A stretch of 23,567 bases of DNA from CAYYTU01 sp964474655 (GCA_964474655.1 CAYYTU010000046.1:1-23567); one strand, 5' to 3'; counted from the first letter of the stretch, positions 1 through 8,552 are shown. Notes: generated by a model from the sequence alone, not told the origin. A program made the numbers and translations.

Positions 1-11
1 AGACTGATGCT

Positions 12-29
12 CTATTATATGTATAATAG
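12..29. promoter_or_regulatory. AT-rich 18-bp palindrome, operator-like
   Basis: CTATTATA (12-19) and TATAATAG (22-29) are perfect inverted copies separated by TG. The right arm contains a TATAAT hexamer and a second TATAAT follows at 31-36. It could be an operator over a promoter, or a short cruciform. No regulated gene can be assigned because the window begins here. Confidence 0.3.
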
Positions 30-295
30 CTATAATGTCAACATTGGTGCGAGGGTCCAAGAGGTGCGCAAGTTTAATCACGAAATGAATGCCAACTACA
101 GCCATCGACAGAAGACGGGATCTTCGGCGCGGAGTGGGGGGGGGCGGGGCAGCTATGAAACAAATCTTACTCAAGGCCACCAGATATTTCAGACGATGTT
201 GAACCAATCTCACCTGCTTTTCTTCGTGTAGTACTAGATGATACCTCCCAGGACGTTACGGAGAAGCGCCCATAAAAGCTCTGCCACAATCTCTT

Positions 296-322
296 TTGAA
301 GGTTATGGTTCAATGATATAAT
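296..322 (+). promoter_or_regulatory. Putative sigma-70 promoter, extended -10
   Basis: A perfect TATAAT at 317-322 is preceded by TG at 314-315, one base upstream, which gives an extended -10. A weak -35 candidate, TTGAAG, lies at 296-301 with a short 15-base spacer. Transcription would start near 329 and leave a leader of about 150 bases before the ATG at 478. Confidence 0.5.
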
Positions 323-456
323 GCTACAGAAGCGATCCCTTCCGCCCCAGGACACTGAGTTTGGCGTGAGGCTCAAAGCAGCTGACAACGCGCCCATCTC
401 TTCCATCTAGACCAGATGCCATCCGGTTCGCTACTGATCACGCGAAACGCCACAAT

Positions 457-475
457 CTCCGTTTTTTCGGAGGAG
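457..475 (+). promoter_or_regulatory. Small hairpin overlapping the ribosome binding site
   Basis: CTCCG (457-461) and CGGAG (468-472) pair across a loop of six T. The right arm runs into the GGAGGAG ribosome binding site (469-475) just before the ATG at 478, so part of the site would be hidden when the hairpin forms. The stem is only 5 bp, so regulation is a possibility rather than a conclusion. Confidence 0.3.
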
Positions 476-477
476 CG

Positions 478-3400
478 ATGCGCTGTCCGAAATGTGATGC
501 CGAACCCTTCACCCCCCGGCAATCTTGCCAACGCTGTGGCTTCCGCGGTGATCCCGAGCAGATTGAGGAGCTCCTCCACCTCGAATGGACCCTGGATGAA
601 CTCGACGACTGGCTGGCCCAGGACGTCAACCGGCTGACCGAAGTGCGGCGGGCATACGCGGCGCGGCAGCGCGAGCTCGAGATCGCGCTTGACCTGCGCC
701 CACCGCCCCTCACCGCCGACGAAGCCCGTGACGTCTGGCCCCGGCTCTATCGAAAAGCGCGGTTTCTCGACCTGCTGCGTACGTGGCTGGAGGAAGGCCT
801 GGTCCGCCCAGAGGTCGTGCGCGGGCTAGTGAACGAGATTGAGGCGTACGTCGAGACCACTCAGCAGCGGCTGGAGCACCTGGTCAGCTTCGACTTCGTG
901 CTCACCGATACCGTCCGCTTGAGGGTGACGAACTATCTTCTGGAGCGGGTCTGGTATGTGAGGAACAAAGGGGCATTCAGGGATGATGACGCCTACGCAG
1001 CGGCCATCGCCCCTCTGAAGGCACAGCGAGCCGCTCTCAAGGACCGGCTGGGGCTGACGCCGGAACCACTCCCGGAGGAAGCCCCCGCGCCTCCCTCGCC
1101 TGAATCCGCGCGGCCCGAACCCCCTGCTGAGCCCAAGGCCCCGCCGCAGCCGAGGCTACCCTTGCGCGAGCGGCTGGCCCGCTCCCTGCTTTCCGAACGC
1201 ACACTGCACGCCATCCTCTTCCTGGGCATCTTCCTCCTCTTCTCCGCCGCTATCACCTTCGTCATCTGGGGCTGGAGGGACTTCACGCCCACCCTGCGCG
1301 TCGCCATCCCGCCCGCCTTCACCCTGGTCTTCTTCGCGATGGGCTGGTACCTGCGCACGCGCACCACCCTCTCCCAATCCGGCGTGGCCCTGACCGCCGT
1401 CGCTGCCCTGCTCATCCCGGTCGATTTCTACACCGCCTACGTCACGCTGGATCTGATGCCCGGCCGCTGGCCTCAGTTCTGGCTGCTCACCTCGCTGGTC
1501 TGCCTGGGTCTCTACCTGGGCGTGGCGCTTCACATTCAGAACCTCTTCTTCGGCCATCTGGTGACCACAGCAGCGGGCAGCGCTGACCTGGCCGCCATCG
1601 AGGTGGGTCATCAGGCCGGCGCTCTCTCCCGCGATTGGTACGCCGCCGGTCTCTCGGCGCTCTCCCTGAGCCTGATGCTGCTGGCTGCGTACCTGGAGGC
1701 GCGCTCCCGCCGAGACCGCCTGCGATTCTACACCCCGTCGCTGCGCACCTTCGCCCTGCTGACCGTGGGCGTGCTGATGCCGCTGGCGCTCGGTTGGCGC
1801 GTCATCGACCGGACTACCTACGACGCGCTCCACTGGTCGGCCACCGTGACCTGGTGGATCGGCGGCTTTCTGCTCGGATGGGGCGCGGTGCTCCATCGCA
1901 GCCGGGCGCTGGGGCTGATCTCCGTCATCGCCCCGCCAGTGGCCGTCTACCTGACGCAAGCCGCCCTCTTCGAAAGAACCGGCGTCAACCCCGCCTGGCA
2001 CGCCTTCGGCTGGGCCTGGCTGGTCCCGCTCTACGTCGCCGTCGGGCGCTGGCTGACCCTCCGAGAGGACGAGGCGCTGCGCGATCAAGGACGCACGTTC
2101 AACTGGGTCTCTGCCCTGCTGATCCTGGCCGCCGCCCTCTGGTCCCTCACCGATCTTAGTCGAGGCACAGCGGCCGCCGCCAGCCACGCTGTCCTGGTCG
2201 GCGCCGTCGCCCTGGCCGCGGCGCTCTGGCGAAGGCCCGCTTACCTCTACGGGGCCTCGTTTTTGGCGCTATCGGCGGCCACCTTCGGGATGACCGAGCT
2301 CTCGCTCACCATCGCCCAGTTGAGCGTGGGCTGGTGCTCCCTGGCCCTGCTCCACGTCCTGGCAGCCCTGGCGCTGGGACGACGTCTGCCGGACGCCGCG
2401 CCCGATTTCGCCGTGCCCGTGGTGCGGGCAGGCTACGCCATCGCCGGGTTGGCCGTGCTGTTGCCCCTGGCCCCCTTCGACCGCGACCTCGATCTGGCGC
2501 TCTACGCGCTGGGCCACTGGATTGCGCTGACCGGTTGGGGCGCTCACCTGGCCCACACGGAGCGAGCGGGCTTCGCCGCAGCGTGGTCCAGACCCATCTT
2601 CCACTGGATGACCGCGCTGCCCTTGCCCGGCTGGCTCTGGATGCACTTCACCCGCCATCGTCCGGCCGACGTCAGCCTGGCGCTGGCTCTGGCAGCCCTG
2701 GCCTGGGGCATAGTGGCGCTCAGTTATCGGCTGAAGCGGGCCGACCGCGTCTACCGCTGGCCCTGGTACCTCACGGGCTGGGCCACGAGCGCCGCAGCCG
2801 TCGCCGTCGCCTTTGCCGTCGACGCGCCGGGCCTGGGTCCGGCCCTGACGTTACTATCGATGGGCGTGTTGGCCTTCGCCGACACCGTGACCATGCGCCA
2901 GTCACTGGAACTATCGCCGGCCGCGCTGGTGACCGCCGCTGGCCTGCTCGTCCTCCTCGACCGGCTGCACACCTCCCCCAGCACCGCGACGTTCGGGCTG
3001 AGCCTACTCATCGCCCTCTACATCCTGGCGGGCCTGGAGGCGGAGCGCCGGCGCCTGGTCGCCTTCCCGCACCGCTTTCTCGTCCCGCTCTATCTCACGG
3101 CCCACGCGCTGGCGCTTTACGCTCTGGGGCGCGTCTACGCGCGGCCTCTGGCAGATCTGGCCGGCGGCGATACCTGGAGCGACGCGATGAAACTCTGGGG
3201 CGCGGCGACCCAACTGACGCTGGGCGTGCTCTACGGGCTCTACGCCTGGGGCACCTACAAGGAGCGCTGGGGCCACGTCGCCGCCTGGCTGGGCACGGCC
3301 GCGGGCGGCTTCCTGGTCATCGTCTACAGCCGGGGGCGCGGCTCCTCGGCCGTCAAGGCCGCCTTGATGGTGGTGGCCTTCGTGCTGGCGGAGCGCGTGC

Positions 3401-6273
3401 TTCACCGGCTGCGGGACGAGCGGCGGCTGCATCGTCGGGTGCGAGCCTTCTTCCGCCTGGCCTGGCGCCTCTACCGGCGGCCCTTCCTGCTCACCGGCTG
3501 GATCCTCTCGGCGGCCACCATCGGCCTGGCCCTGATTCGCAACCTCTGGCTGCTGGGCGGCGGGCGGACGCGGCAACTCTGGGCCATCGCCGGGCTGCTC
3601 ATCATCACCGCGCTCTATGCCCTCTCCGCGCGGCTCTTCCGGCGCCCGCTCTTCGTCTGGCTGGCGTCGTTGCTCGTCTTCGCACCGTGGACCATCCTGA
3701 CCGACCTGGGCTGGCTCATCGCCCCCCGCCCGACCGCGCCCGGCTTCGCCGTAGCCTGGGCCGTCCTGGCCTGGTGTCTCTTCCTAATCGGGCTGCTGGT
3801 GCGGCGACGAGCGCCTTCGGCCTACGCCCGGCCCCCGCGCGTGGTGGCTCACCTGCTGATGCCCTTCGCGCTACTCTGGGGCGTCGCCGACACCGAGACC
3901 AGCCGCATCACCTTCGGCCTGGCGGTGGCTTTCTACGGCCTGCACGCCTGGCTGGATCATCGGAAACTGCAGGCGGGCAGATTCTCGGTGGCCCGCGCCT
4001 CGACCTGGCTCTATCCGGCGCTGGGCTTGATCCCGATCTGGTGTGTCTATCTGCTGGCCTGGCACCTGCCGGCGGCGCGCCATGAGCACCACGGCCTGAT
4101 GCTGCTGACCTTCGCGCCGTTGGGGCTGGCGGCCGGGGAGGCTCTGCACCGCCTCCCACCCGCTGGGCGAGCGTCACCACGCCGCTACGCGCTGCCCGCC
4201 TATCTGACCGGCTACGTGGCCCTCATCGTGGGGACGATGCTCACGGCGCATCTCTCTACCCTGCTGGCTTTGGTGCTGCTCTTCGACGCCCTGCTGATGC
4301 TGACGTCGGCATGGTATTTCCACGAGCCGCTCTGGGACTACCCGGCAGCGGCGCTGGCGCCCGTCTCCCTGCTGATCGCGCTGAACGAGGCCAGCGTGGA
4401 GGCCCATCGACACGGCTGGTGGCTGCTGGGACTGGCCGTGCTCTATCTGGCGCTGGCCTGGCTGCTGCGCCGCGTCCGATTGCCGGTCCACGCCTCCCCC
4501 GCGCTGGCGGTCGGCTTCGCCCTGGTGGCCCTGAGCCTGCCGCCCTCCAGCCAGGATCAGATTGGCGCGCTCTGGGGTTACGCCGGCGCCGCGCTCCTCT
4601 ACGCCCTCACCGCCTTCTGGCTGCGCCAGCCGCTCCTGCTGACGGCGGCCTGCGGGCTGGCGGTGGTGCCCTACGCCATCGCACTGGATCGCTCGGCGCT
4701 GGACCCCGCTTACCACGGGTTGGCCCTCCTCCCCGGCGCTGTGGCGGCTCTGACGGGCGGCGTGTTGCTGGATCGGCGCTTTGGCGCGTGGCGGGATTTC
4801 CCCTGGGGTAAGCCGACGCACTGGCTCCAGGCGGTGACGGAGCGCGTGTTGGAATGGTGGGCGCTGCCGCTCTACGCGCTGGGCTCCGGGCTGGCGTGCG
4901 CCGCGCCGTTCTTCACCGCCGGGCGGGCCGACCTTTCGGCGCTCAATTTCCTGCTGCTGATGCCCATCTGCGGCTGGGCGCTCCACCGCTTCCGCCGGCG
5001 CGGCTGGCTGCTGGCACTGGCCCTGGCGGGACACCTGGCGCTGGCCCGCTACTTGGAGTTCCTCGGCTGGTGGCGCTTCCCGGCCCACGCCTGGCTGCGC
5101 TTCTTGCCCGTCACAGCAGCAACGACGCTGGTTGCGCTCTGGATCGAGCGCCGCCGCGACGAGGGCTCGCCCCTGGCGCTCGACCGGCTCCTTCTCCTTG
5201 GCGGCTGGTCCCGCCCGCTGTACGCCCTGGCCGCGCTCGATGTGGCGCTGGCGCAGGCCTTCTGCCTGAACGGAACCGACGCGGCGGCCCTGGTGTCGTT
5301 CGTCCACGCGCTGCTGCTGGCGCTGCTGGGCTCGGCCTGGGCAGCGCCCGCGCCGGTCTATGGCGCGACGCTGCTGGGCGCGGCGGCGCTGGGGAATCAA
5401 CTCCACTTCCTCCACCGCCCCTTGCGGCAAGCAGCGGTGGCCTTCGCCCGGCTGGCGCTGGGCTACGGGCTGGTGGGTTTCGGATTGGCGCTGGCGCAGG
5501 AGCGGCGGCTTCGGCATCGACGCGCACCCGCTTGGCTCCGCGTCTGGGAGCGCCCGCCACAGATCGCGGGGCTGACCATCTCCGCGGCAGTGCTCGGCGC
5601 GACGGCGGTGCTAGGCTTCGACCTGCCGACCTGGACGCTCCGCGCCCTGGTCGGCTTGCCCTTCCGGCGGATCGTGGATCTGGCAACGGTGCGGATGGTG
5701 GTAAGCGTGCTGGCCTTGCTGGGGCTGCTCTACGTCGCCGCGGCGGTCGTCTATCGCCGCCGACGTCTGGGCTACGGCGCCGTGGGCATGCTGCTGGCGA
5801 GCTGGATGATCTACGCCTTCTACGTGCAAGAGTGGAGCAGCGCCGCGCGCGTCCAGTGGTACGCCGTGCCAGCCGGGCTCTACCTGCTGGGCATCTCGGC
5901 CCTGGAATGGCGGCAGGGGCACAAATCTCTGGGCCGCTGGCTGGATTACGCCGCGCTGTTGTTGATGATGGGATCGCTCTTCTGGCAAACGTTGCTCTAC
6001 GGCTGGCATTATGCCCTGATGTTGGGCGCGGAGGGACTGGCAACGCTCTGGTGGGGCAGCGCCCGTCGCCTGCGCCGCTTCCTCTACGGGGGGATGGCGG
6101 GCGTCATCCTGGCCACGCTGGGTCAGCTGATCCACTCGCTGCAATCGGTGCTCCAGTGGATCATCGTGAGCGTGATCGTGGGGCTGTCCCTCTTCTTGCT
6201 GGGCGCCTTCGTGGAGCGCCACCTGGGGCAGATCAGGGATTCGCTCCAGGAGGCGCTGGAGACGTGGGAGTGA
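478..6273 (+). CDS. Giant polytopic membrane protein with N-terminal zinc ribbon
   Basis: The product is 1931 aa. Cys3, Cys6, Cys17 and Cys20 form a zinc-ribbon pattern (CPKC and CQRC). A mostly helical, charged soluble region runs to about residue 190, followed by a proline- and glutamate-rich linker at about 194-225. From about residue 243 to the end the chain is an almost unbroken series of hydrophobic helices, dozens in all, joined by short Arg-rich loops. The ATG at 478 directly follows GGAGGAG, and the zinc ribbon begins at residue 2, so the start is secure. The C-terminus ends in a short amphipathic tail. The layout resembles large uncharacterised membrane proteins of Chloroflexota, but I recognise no enzymatic motif and give no function. 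A PrsW-type protease gene lies 88 bases downstream on the same strand, which suggests an envelope role. Confidence 0.9.
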   Translation: MRCPKCDAEPFTPRQSCQRCGFRGDPEQIEELLHLEWTLDELDDWLAQDVNRLTEVRRAYAARQRELEIALDLRPPPLTADEARDVWPRLYRKARFLDLLRTWLEEGLVRPEVVRGLVNEIEAYVETTQQRLEHLVSFDFVLTDTVRLRVTNYLLERVWYVRNKGAFRDDDAYAAAIAPLKAQRAALKDRLGLTPEPLPEEAPAPPSPESARPEPPAEPKAPPQPRLPLRERLARSLLSERTLHAILFLGIFLLFSAAITFVIWGWRDFTPTLRVAIPPAFTLVFFAMGWYLRTRTTLSQSGVALTAVAALLIPVDFYTAYVTLDLMPGRWPQFWLLTSLVCLGLYLGVALHIQNLFFGHLVTTAAGSADLAAIEVGHQAGALSRDWYAAGLSALSLSLMLLAAYLEARSRRDRLRFYTPSLRTFALLTVGVLMPLALGWRVIDRTTYDALHWSATVTWWIGGFLLGWGAVLHRSRALGLISVIAPPVAVYLTQAALFERTGVNPAWHAFGWAWLVPLYVAVGRWLTLREDEALRDQGRTFNWVSALLILAAALWSLTDLSRGTAAAASHAVLVGAVALAAALWRRPAYLYGASFLALSAATFGMTELSLTIAQLSVGWCSLALLHVLAALALGRRLPDAAPDFAVPVVRAGYAIAGLAVLLPLAPFDRDLDLALYALGHWIALTGWGAHLAHTERAGFAAAWSRPIFHWMTALPLPGWLWMHFTRHRPADVSLALALAALAWGIVALSYRLKRADRVYRWPWYLTGWATSAAAVAVAFAVDAPGLGPALTLLSMGVLAFADTVTMRQSLELSPAALVTAAGLLVLLDRLHTSPSTATFGLSLLIALYILAGLEAERRRLVAFPHRFLVPLYLTAHALALYALGRVYARPLADLAGGDTWSDAMKLWGAATQLTLGVLYGLYAWGTYKERWGHVAAWLGTAAGGFLVIVYSRGRGSSAVKAALMVVAFVLAERVLHRLRDERRLHRRVRAFFRLAWRLYRRPFLLTGWILSAATIGLALIRNLWLLGGGRTRQLWAIAGLLIITALYALSARLFRRPLFVWLASLLVFAPWTILTDLGWLIAPRPTAPGFAVAWAVLAWCLFLIGLLVRRRAPSAYARPPRVVAHLLMPFALLWGVADTETSRITFGLAVAFYGLHAWLDHRKLQAGRFSVARASTWLYPALGLIPIWCVYLLAWHLPAARHEHHGLMLLTFAPLGLAAGEALHRLPPAGRASPRRYALPAYLTGYVALIVGTMLTAHLSTLLALVLLFDALLMLTSAWYFHEPLWDYPAAALAPVSLLIALNEASVEAHRHGWWLLGLAVLYLALAWLLRRVRLPVHASPALAVGFALVALSLPPSSQDQIGALWGYAGAALLYALTAFWLRQPLLLTAACGLAVVPYAIALDRSALDPAYHGLALLPGAVAALTGGVLLDRRFGAWRDFPWGKPTHWLQAVTERVLEWWALPLYALGSGLACAAPFFTAGRADLSALNFLLLMPICGWALHRFRRRGWLLALALAGHLALARYLEFLGWWRFPAHAWLRFLPVTAATTLVALWIERRRDEGSPLALDRLLLLGGWSRPLYALAALDVALAQAFCLNGTDAAALVSFVHALLLALLGSAWAAPAPVYGATLLGAAALGNQLHFLHRPLRQAAVAFARLALGYGLVGFGLALAQERRLRHRRAPAWLRVWERPPQIAGLTISAAVLGATAVLGFDLPTWTLRALVGLPFRRIVDLATVRMVVSVLALLGLLYVAAAVVYRRRRLGYGAVGMLLASWMIYAFYVQEWSSAARVQWYAVPAGLYLLGISALEWRQGHKSLGRWLDYAALLLMMGSLFWQTLLYGWHYALMLGAEGLATLWWGSARRLRRFLYGGMAGVILATLGQLIHSLQSVLQWIIVSVIVGLSLFLLGAFVERHLGQIRDSLQEALETWE

Positions 6274-6361
6274 GGTCTCTTCTCAATGTCTTGGAGGAGG
6301 CGGATCCTGCACCTGCCCATGAGGGTTCCTTCTTGCTTCTTGGGAAAAAGGGGGTGAGATA

Positions 6362-7657
6362 ATGAGATTGCTCGAAGGGTCGATCCCCAGGTGGCAGAAG
6401 AAGATCATTCTGGTGCTCGGCCTACTCATGGCACTGGTGGGACTTCCCCTGGCGCTCGGTTCCTGTCTGGCTATCTCCCTGGCCGCGTCGGAGGGCGCCA
6501 CCGAGGCGCGTCCTTTCCTGGCCGCGCTGCTGACCGCGCTGTCGCTCACCCTGGGCGCGGGCGGCCTCACCGCCTGGCACGCCTTGCGTTCCCTGGGCCA
6601 TAAGCCATCCCGAACGCTGTATTTGCCCTCCCCCTGGGTGCTGTTGGGTCTCTTCGGCCTGGCGATAGCCGTGGCCTTCGCGGCCTCCGCTGTGGACGCC
6701 TTGAACGTGCTGCTCTTCCCGCCGGCCTTCATCGTCGCGGCCGCGCTGCCGCCCCTGTGGGCTATCGCGTGGTTCATTCGCCGCTCATCCGCGCGTGCTG
6801 CGTTGACCTGGCGGCGGGCCGTGCCCGCCTTCGCGGGCGGGGCCACGCTGGGCGTGGCCCTGGCCCTGGTGCTGGAGGTACTGCTGCCGCTGCTGGTGCT
6901 GACGCTGGTGGCAGGCATGGCCGACGTGGCCCTGGGAGCCGTCGAATCTCTGCTGGAGGCGTTGGGCGGCGGCGAGGTAGCCTCCGCCGTCACCGGGCCG
7001 GGCTTCGTCTACGCCTTCATCCAGTTGGCCCTCATCGCGCCCCTGGCCGAGGAACTGGTCAAGCCGCTGATCACCCTGCCGCTGATGGGCCGGGTCTCCC
7101 GCCGCACGGCCTTTCTGATGGGGGCGCTGGCCGGCGCTGGCTTCGCGGCCCTGGAGAACGTCATCTACGCCGGGATGGGGCTCTCCTTCTGGGCCGGGAT
7201 TCTGCTGGTGCGCGCCCTGGGCGGCGCCATCCATCCGCTGGGCGCCGGTCTGATGGCCCAGGGCTGGCGGGCCGTGTTGCGTGGAGAACCGGGCAGCGGT
7301 CGCACCTGGCTGGCGCGCTTCGGGCTGGCGACCGGGATGCACGCACTCTGGAACGGCGGCTCGCTCTTGGTCATCACTCTGGCGGGGGCCGGCTTCTTCG
7401 GCGATCTGCCGCCGACTATCGACTTGTTGGGCCTCTCGGCGGCGGGTACCACGCTGGCCTTCCTGATCCTGCTGGGCCTGGCGGCGCTCTGGCTGGGGCG
7501 GATTCAGGTGGAGCAGACAAAGGAGGACCTCGAACGCCCGACGCCGCGCTTGGTGCTCGACAACCGCGAGGCCGCCCTGTGGGCGCTGGCCTGCCTGCTG
7601 GCCCTGGCGCCGGCCGGCATCGCCGGGCTGAAGTTGGTGCTGGGAGGTGGCCCGTGA
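6362..7657 (+). CDS. PrsW-family intramembrane metalloprotease
   Basis: The product is 431 aa and highly hydrophobic, with about ten or more predicted membrane helices. It carries the PrsW family motifs in order: EELVK at residues 230-234, ALENVIYAG with Glu265, IHPLGAG with His291, and MHALWN with His327. These Glu and His residues are the expected metal-binding and catalytic set in the membrane. In Bacillus, PrsW makes the first cut in an anti-sigma factor. The target here is unknown, because no anti-sigma factor gene is visible nearby. The start at 6362 follows a GGGGGTGAG ribosome site. The gene overlaps the next one by four bases and is probably co-transcribed with the giant membrane protein, which could be its substrate or partner (inference). 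Confidence 0.88.
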   Translation: MRLLEGSIPRWQKKIILVLGLLMALVGLPLALGSCLAISLAASEGATEARPFLAALLTALSLTLGAGGLTAWHALRSLGHKPSRTLYLPSPWVLLGLFGLAIAVAFAASAVDALNVLLFPPAFIVAAALPPLWAIAWFIRRSSARAALTWRRAVPAFAGGATLGVALALVLEVLLPLLVLTLVAGMADVALGAVESLLEALGGGEVASAVTGPGFVYAFIQLALIAPLAEELVKPLITLPLMGRVSRRTAFLMGALAGAGFAALENVIYAGMGLSFWAGILLVRALGGAIHPLGAGLMAQGWRAVLRGEPGSGRTWLARFGLATGMHALWNGGSLLVITLAGAGFFGDLPPTIDLLGLSAAGTTLAFLILLGLAALWLGRIQVEQTKEDLERPTPRLVLDNREAALWALACLLALAPAGIAGLKLVLGGGP

Positions 7658-8208
7658 ACTTACGTGATCGTCTGGGCGTGAACACCGTGGTGATCGTGCT
7701 GCTGATCGCCGCCAATCTCTTCGCCTGGGCGCGGCTGCTCTCGACGGCGGTGGCGCCCTACGAGGTGGAGCCACTGCGCGATCCGGAGATTGTGGCGCTG
7801 CTGGAGCGCATCCGCTCCGGCGAGGCGGAATCGGGGGAGGAGTGGGTGGTCCACCTGACGGAGCAGGAGGCGGAGCAGACCATCGCCTGGTACCTGGAGC
7901 GCTATCCGCAGATTCCCTTCGCCCATCCGCACGTGGAGATCGCGCCGGATTACGTCTTCGGCGAGGGCGATGCAACGCTGGCCGGGCTGCGAGTCCACGT
8001 CAGCGGGAAGGCACGGGTGACACTCGACGAGGAGGGCCTGCCGGAAGTGGAGATCCTGGAGCTGAGCCTGCCGCTGCCGCCTTCCATTCGCCGGGCGTTG
8101 GAGCGCGAGATTCAGGTCCAGCTGCACCGCGCTGATCTGTTGCCGGTGCGCTTCACCTCCGCCGACTGGCGGGAGGGTGAGGTAACCGTGCGAGGGTACA
8201 TCCGCTGA
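7654..8208 (+). CDS. Single-pass membrane-anchored protein of unknown function
   Basis: The product is 184 aa and starts at GTG 7654, which overlaps the TGA of the protease gene; GGAGGTGG lies just upstream. Residues about 10-28 form one hydrophobic helix, giving a signal anchor. The remaining 155 residues are polar, Glu-rich and probably face the outside. Alternating beta-like segments near the C-terminus (VSGKARVTLDEEGLPEVEIL) suggest a beta sandwich or LURP-like fold, but I do not recognise a family. The four-base overlap suggests translational coupling with the protease. It may be a protease partner or substrate, which is inference from position only. Confidence 0.75.
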   Translation: MNLRDRLGVNTVVIVLLIAANLFAWARLLSTAVAPYEVEPLRDPEIVALLERIRSGEAESGEEWVVHLTEQEAEQTIAWYLERYPQIPFAHPHVEIAPDYVFGEGDATLAGLRVHVSGKARVTLDEEGLPEVEILELSLPLPPSIRRALEREIQVQLHRADLLPVRFTSADWREGEVTVRGYIR

Positions 8209-8225
8209 TCAGAAGCTCCAGCCAC

Positions 8226-8254
8226 TTGACATATTTGAGCAGCTATGCTAGATT
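8226..8254 (+). promoter_or_regulatory. Sigma-70 promoter reading into the hairpin array
   Basis: A perfect -35 TTGACA lies at 8226-8231. After a 17-base spacer comes TAGATT at 8249-8254, with TG at 8246-8247 giving an extended -10. Transcription would begin near 8261. No credible coding frame follows for several hundred bases, so the likely product is a non-coding transcript through the hairpin array at 8403-8552. Confidence 0.55.
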
Positions 8255-8288
8255 ACAATCAACTGATTAACTGCGTTGAACAGATGAT

Positions 8289-8313
8289 TCCTCCGGCTCC
8301 TCCGCCGGCAGGA
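8289..8313 (+). other. GC-rich hairpin at the head of the putative transcript
   Basis: TCCT plus CCGGC (8289-8297) pair with GCCGG plus AGGA (8304-8313), with C8309 bulged and a six-base loop TCCTCC. There is no T tract after it, so it is not a standard intrinsic terminator. It again presents a GGC/GCC closing pair, as in the array downstream. Confidence 0.45.
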
Positions 8314-8386
8314 TAGGAACAGAAGTATCCCCAACCGATTTGTTTGATTCCAACTGACCAACTAAATATCCGGCTTTTTGGGTTTG

Positions 8387-8410
8387 GTGGGTTCGATTCC
8401 CCCAAGTCGG
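8387..8410 (+). other. tRNA T-arm-like sequence, not an intact tRNA
   Basis: GTGGG (8387-8391), a seven-base loop TTCGATT and CCCCC (8399-8403) look like a tRNA T arm with one mismatch. The next seven bases, AAGTCGG (8404-8410), can pair with CCGATTT at 8335-8341 as an acceptor stem with one G.T pair. No convincing D arm or anticodon arm lies between them. It may be a relic of a tRNA 3' end, such as an integrase attachment site, given the recombinase relic nearby. Chance is also possible. Confidence 0.25.
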
Positions 8411-8552
8411 TATGCCTTTGCGTTGTGACTGGCTATCGCCTGTTCACAAAGCAATCACCACAACGGCTGTCGCCTTGTGGTGCGTTCTACCCGGCTATCG
8501 CCTGCGTAGAACATCGTCACCTCACCCGGCTATTGCCTGGGTGAGGTGACGA
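8403..8552 (+). repeat. Tandem hairpin array: conserved apical loop, divergent stems
   Basis: Four clear hairpins stand in a row, each capped by GGC-TATC-GCC or a one-base variant. Unit 1 (8420-8452) pairs TTGTGA with TCACAA, plus two outer pairs. Unit 2 (8456-8482) pairs CACCACAA with TTGTGGTG. Unit 3 (8484-8512) pairs GTTCTAC with GTAGAAC. Unit 4 (8514-8552) has 14 perfect pairs, starting TCGTCACC. Caps lie at 8431-8440, 8465-8474, 8493-8502 and 8528-8537, giving centre spacings of 34, 28 and 35 bases. A degenerate unit with GG-TATG-CC sits at 8403-8420. The stems share no sequence, yet each is self-complementary, so structure rather than stem sequence is kept. The family is unknown to me. 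Confidence 0.8.

Larger units (their letters stand above)
1..477. other. Non-coding left flank
   Basis: I see no credible gene here. The open frames are short, begin at poor start sites and lack recognisable domains. The first 40 bases are AT-rich and contain two TATAAT strings (22-27 and 31-36) and an 18-bp palindrome. A run of nine G (136-144) followed by C and four G lies near the middle. The right half carries the promoter and leader of the large membrane-protein gene. Confidence 0.6.

Noticed and set aside
2334..4085. 583-codon ORF inside the giant membrane-protein gene, with other long alternative frames (4174-5517 minus, 4854-6362 plus, 1156-2187 minus)
   Set aside because: These are Ala, Arg, Gly, Pro or Gln-rich shadows of a GC-rich gene, with no ribosome sites or domains.
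8335..8410. Intact tRNA gene
   Set aside because: T-arm and acceptor pairings can be drawn, but no D arm with the conserved GG and no 5-bp anticodon stem fit between them.
8344..8544. 66-codon plus-strand ORF over the hairpin array
   Set aside because: No ribosome site, low-quality composition, and the sequence is explained by inverted repeats.
8403..8552. CRISPR array
   Set aside because: The conserved unit is only about 10 bases, spacing varies from 28 to 35, and the supposed spacers are halves of neighbouring stems. No cas genes are present.
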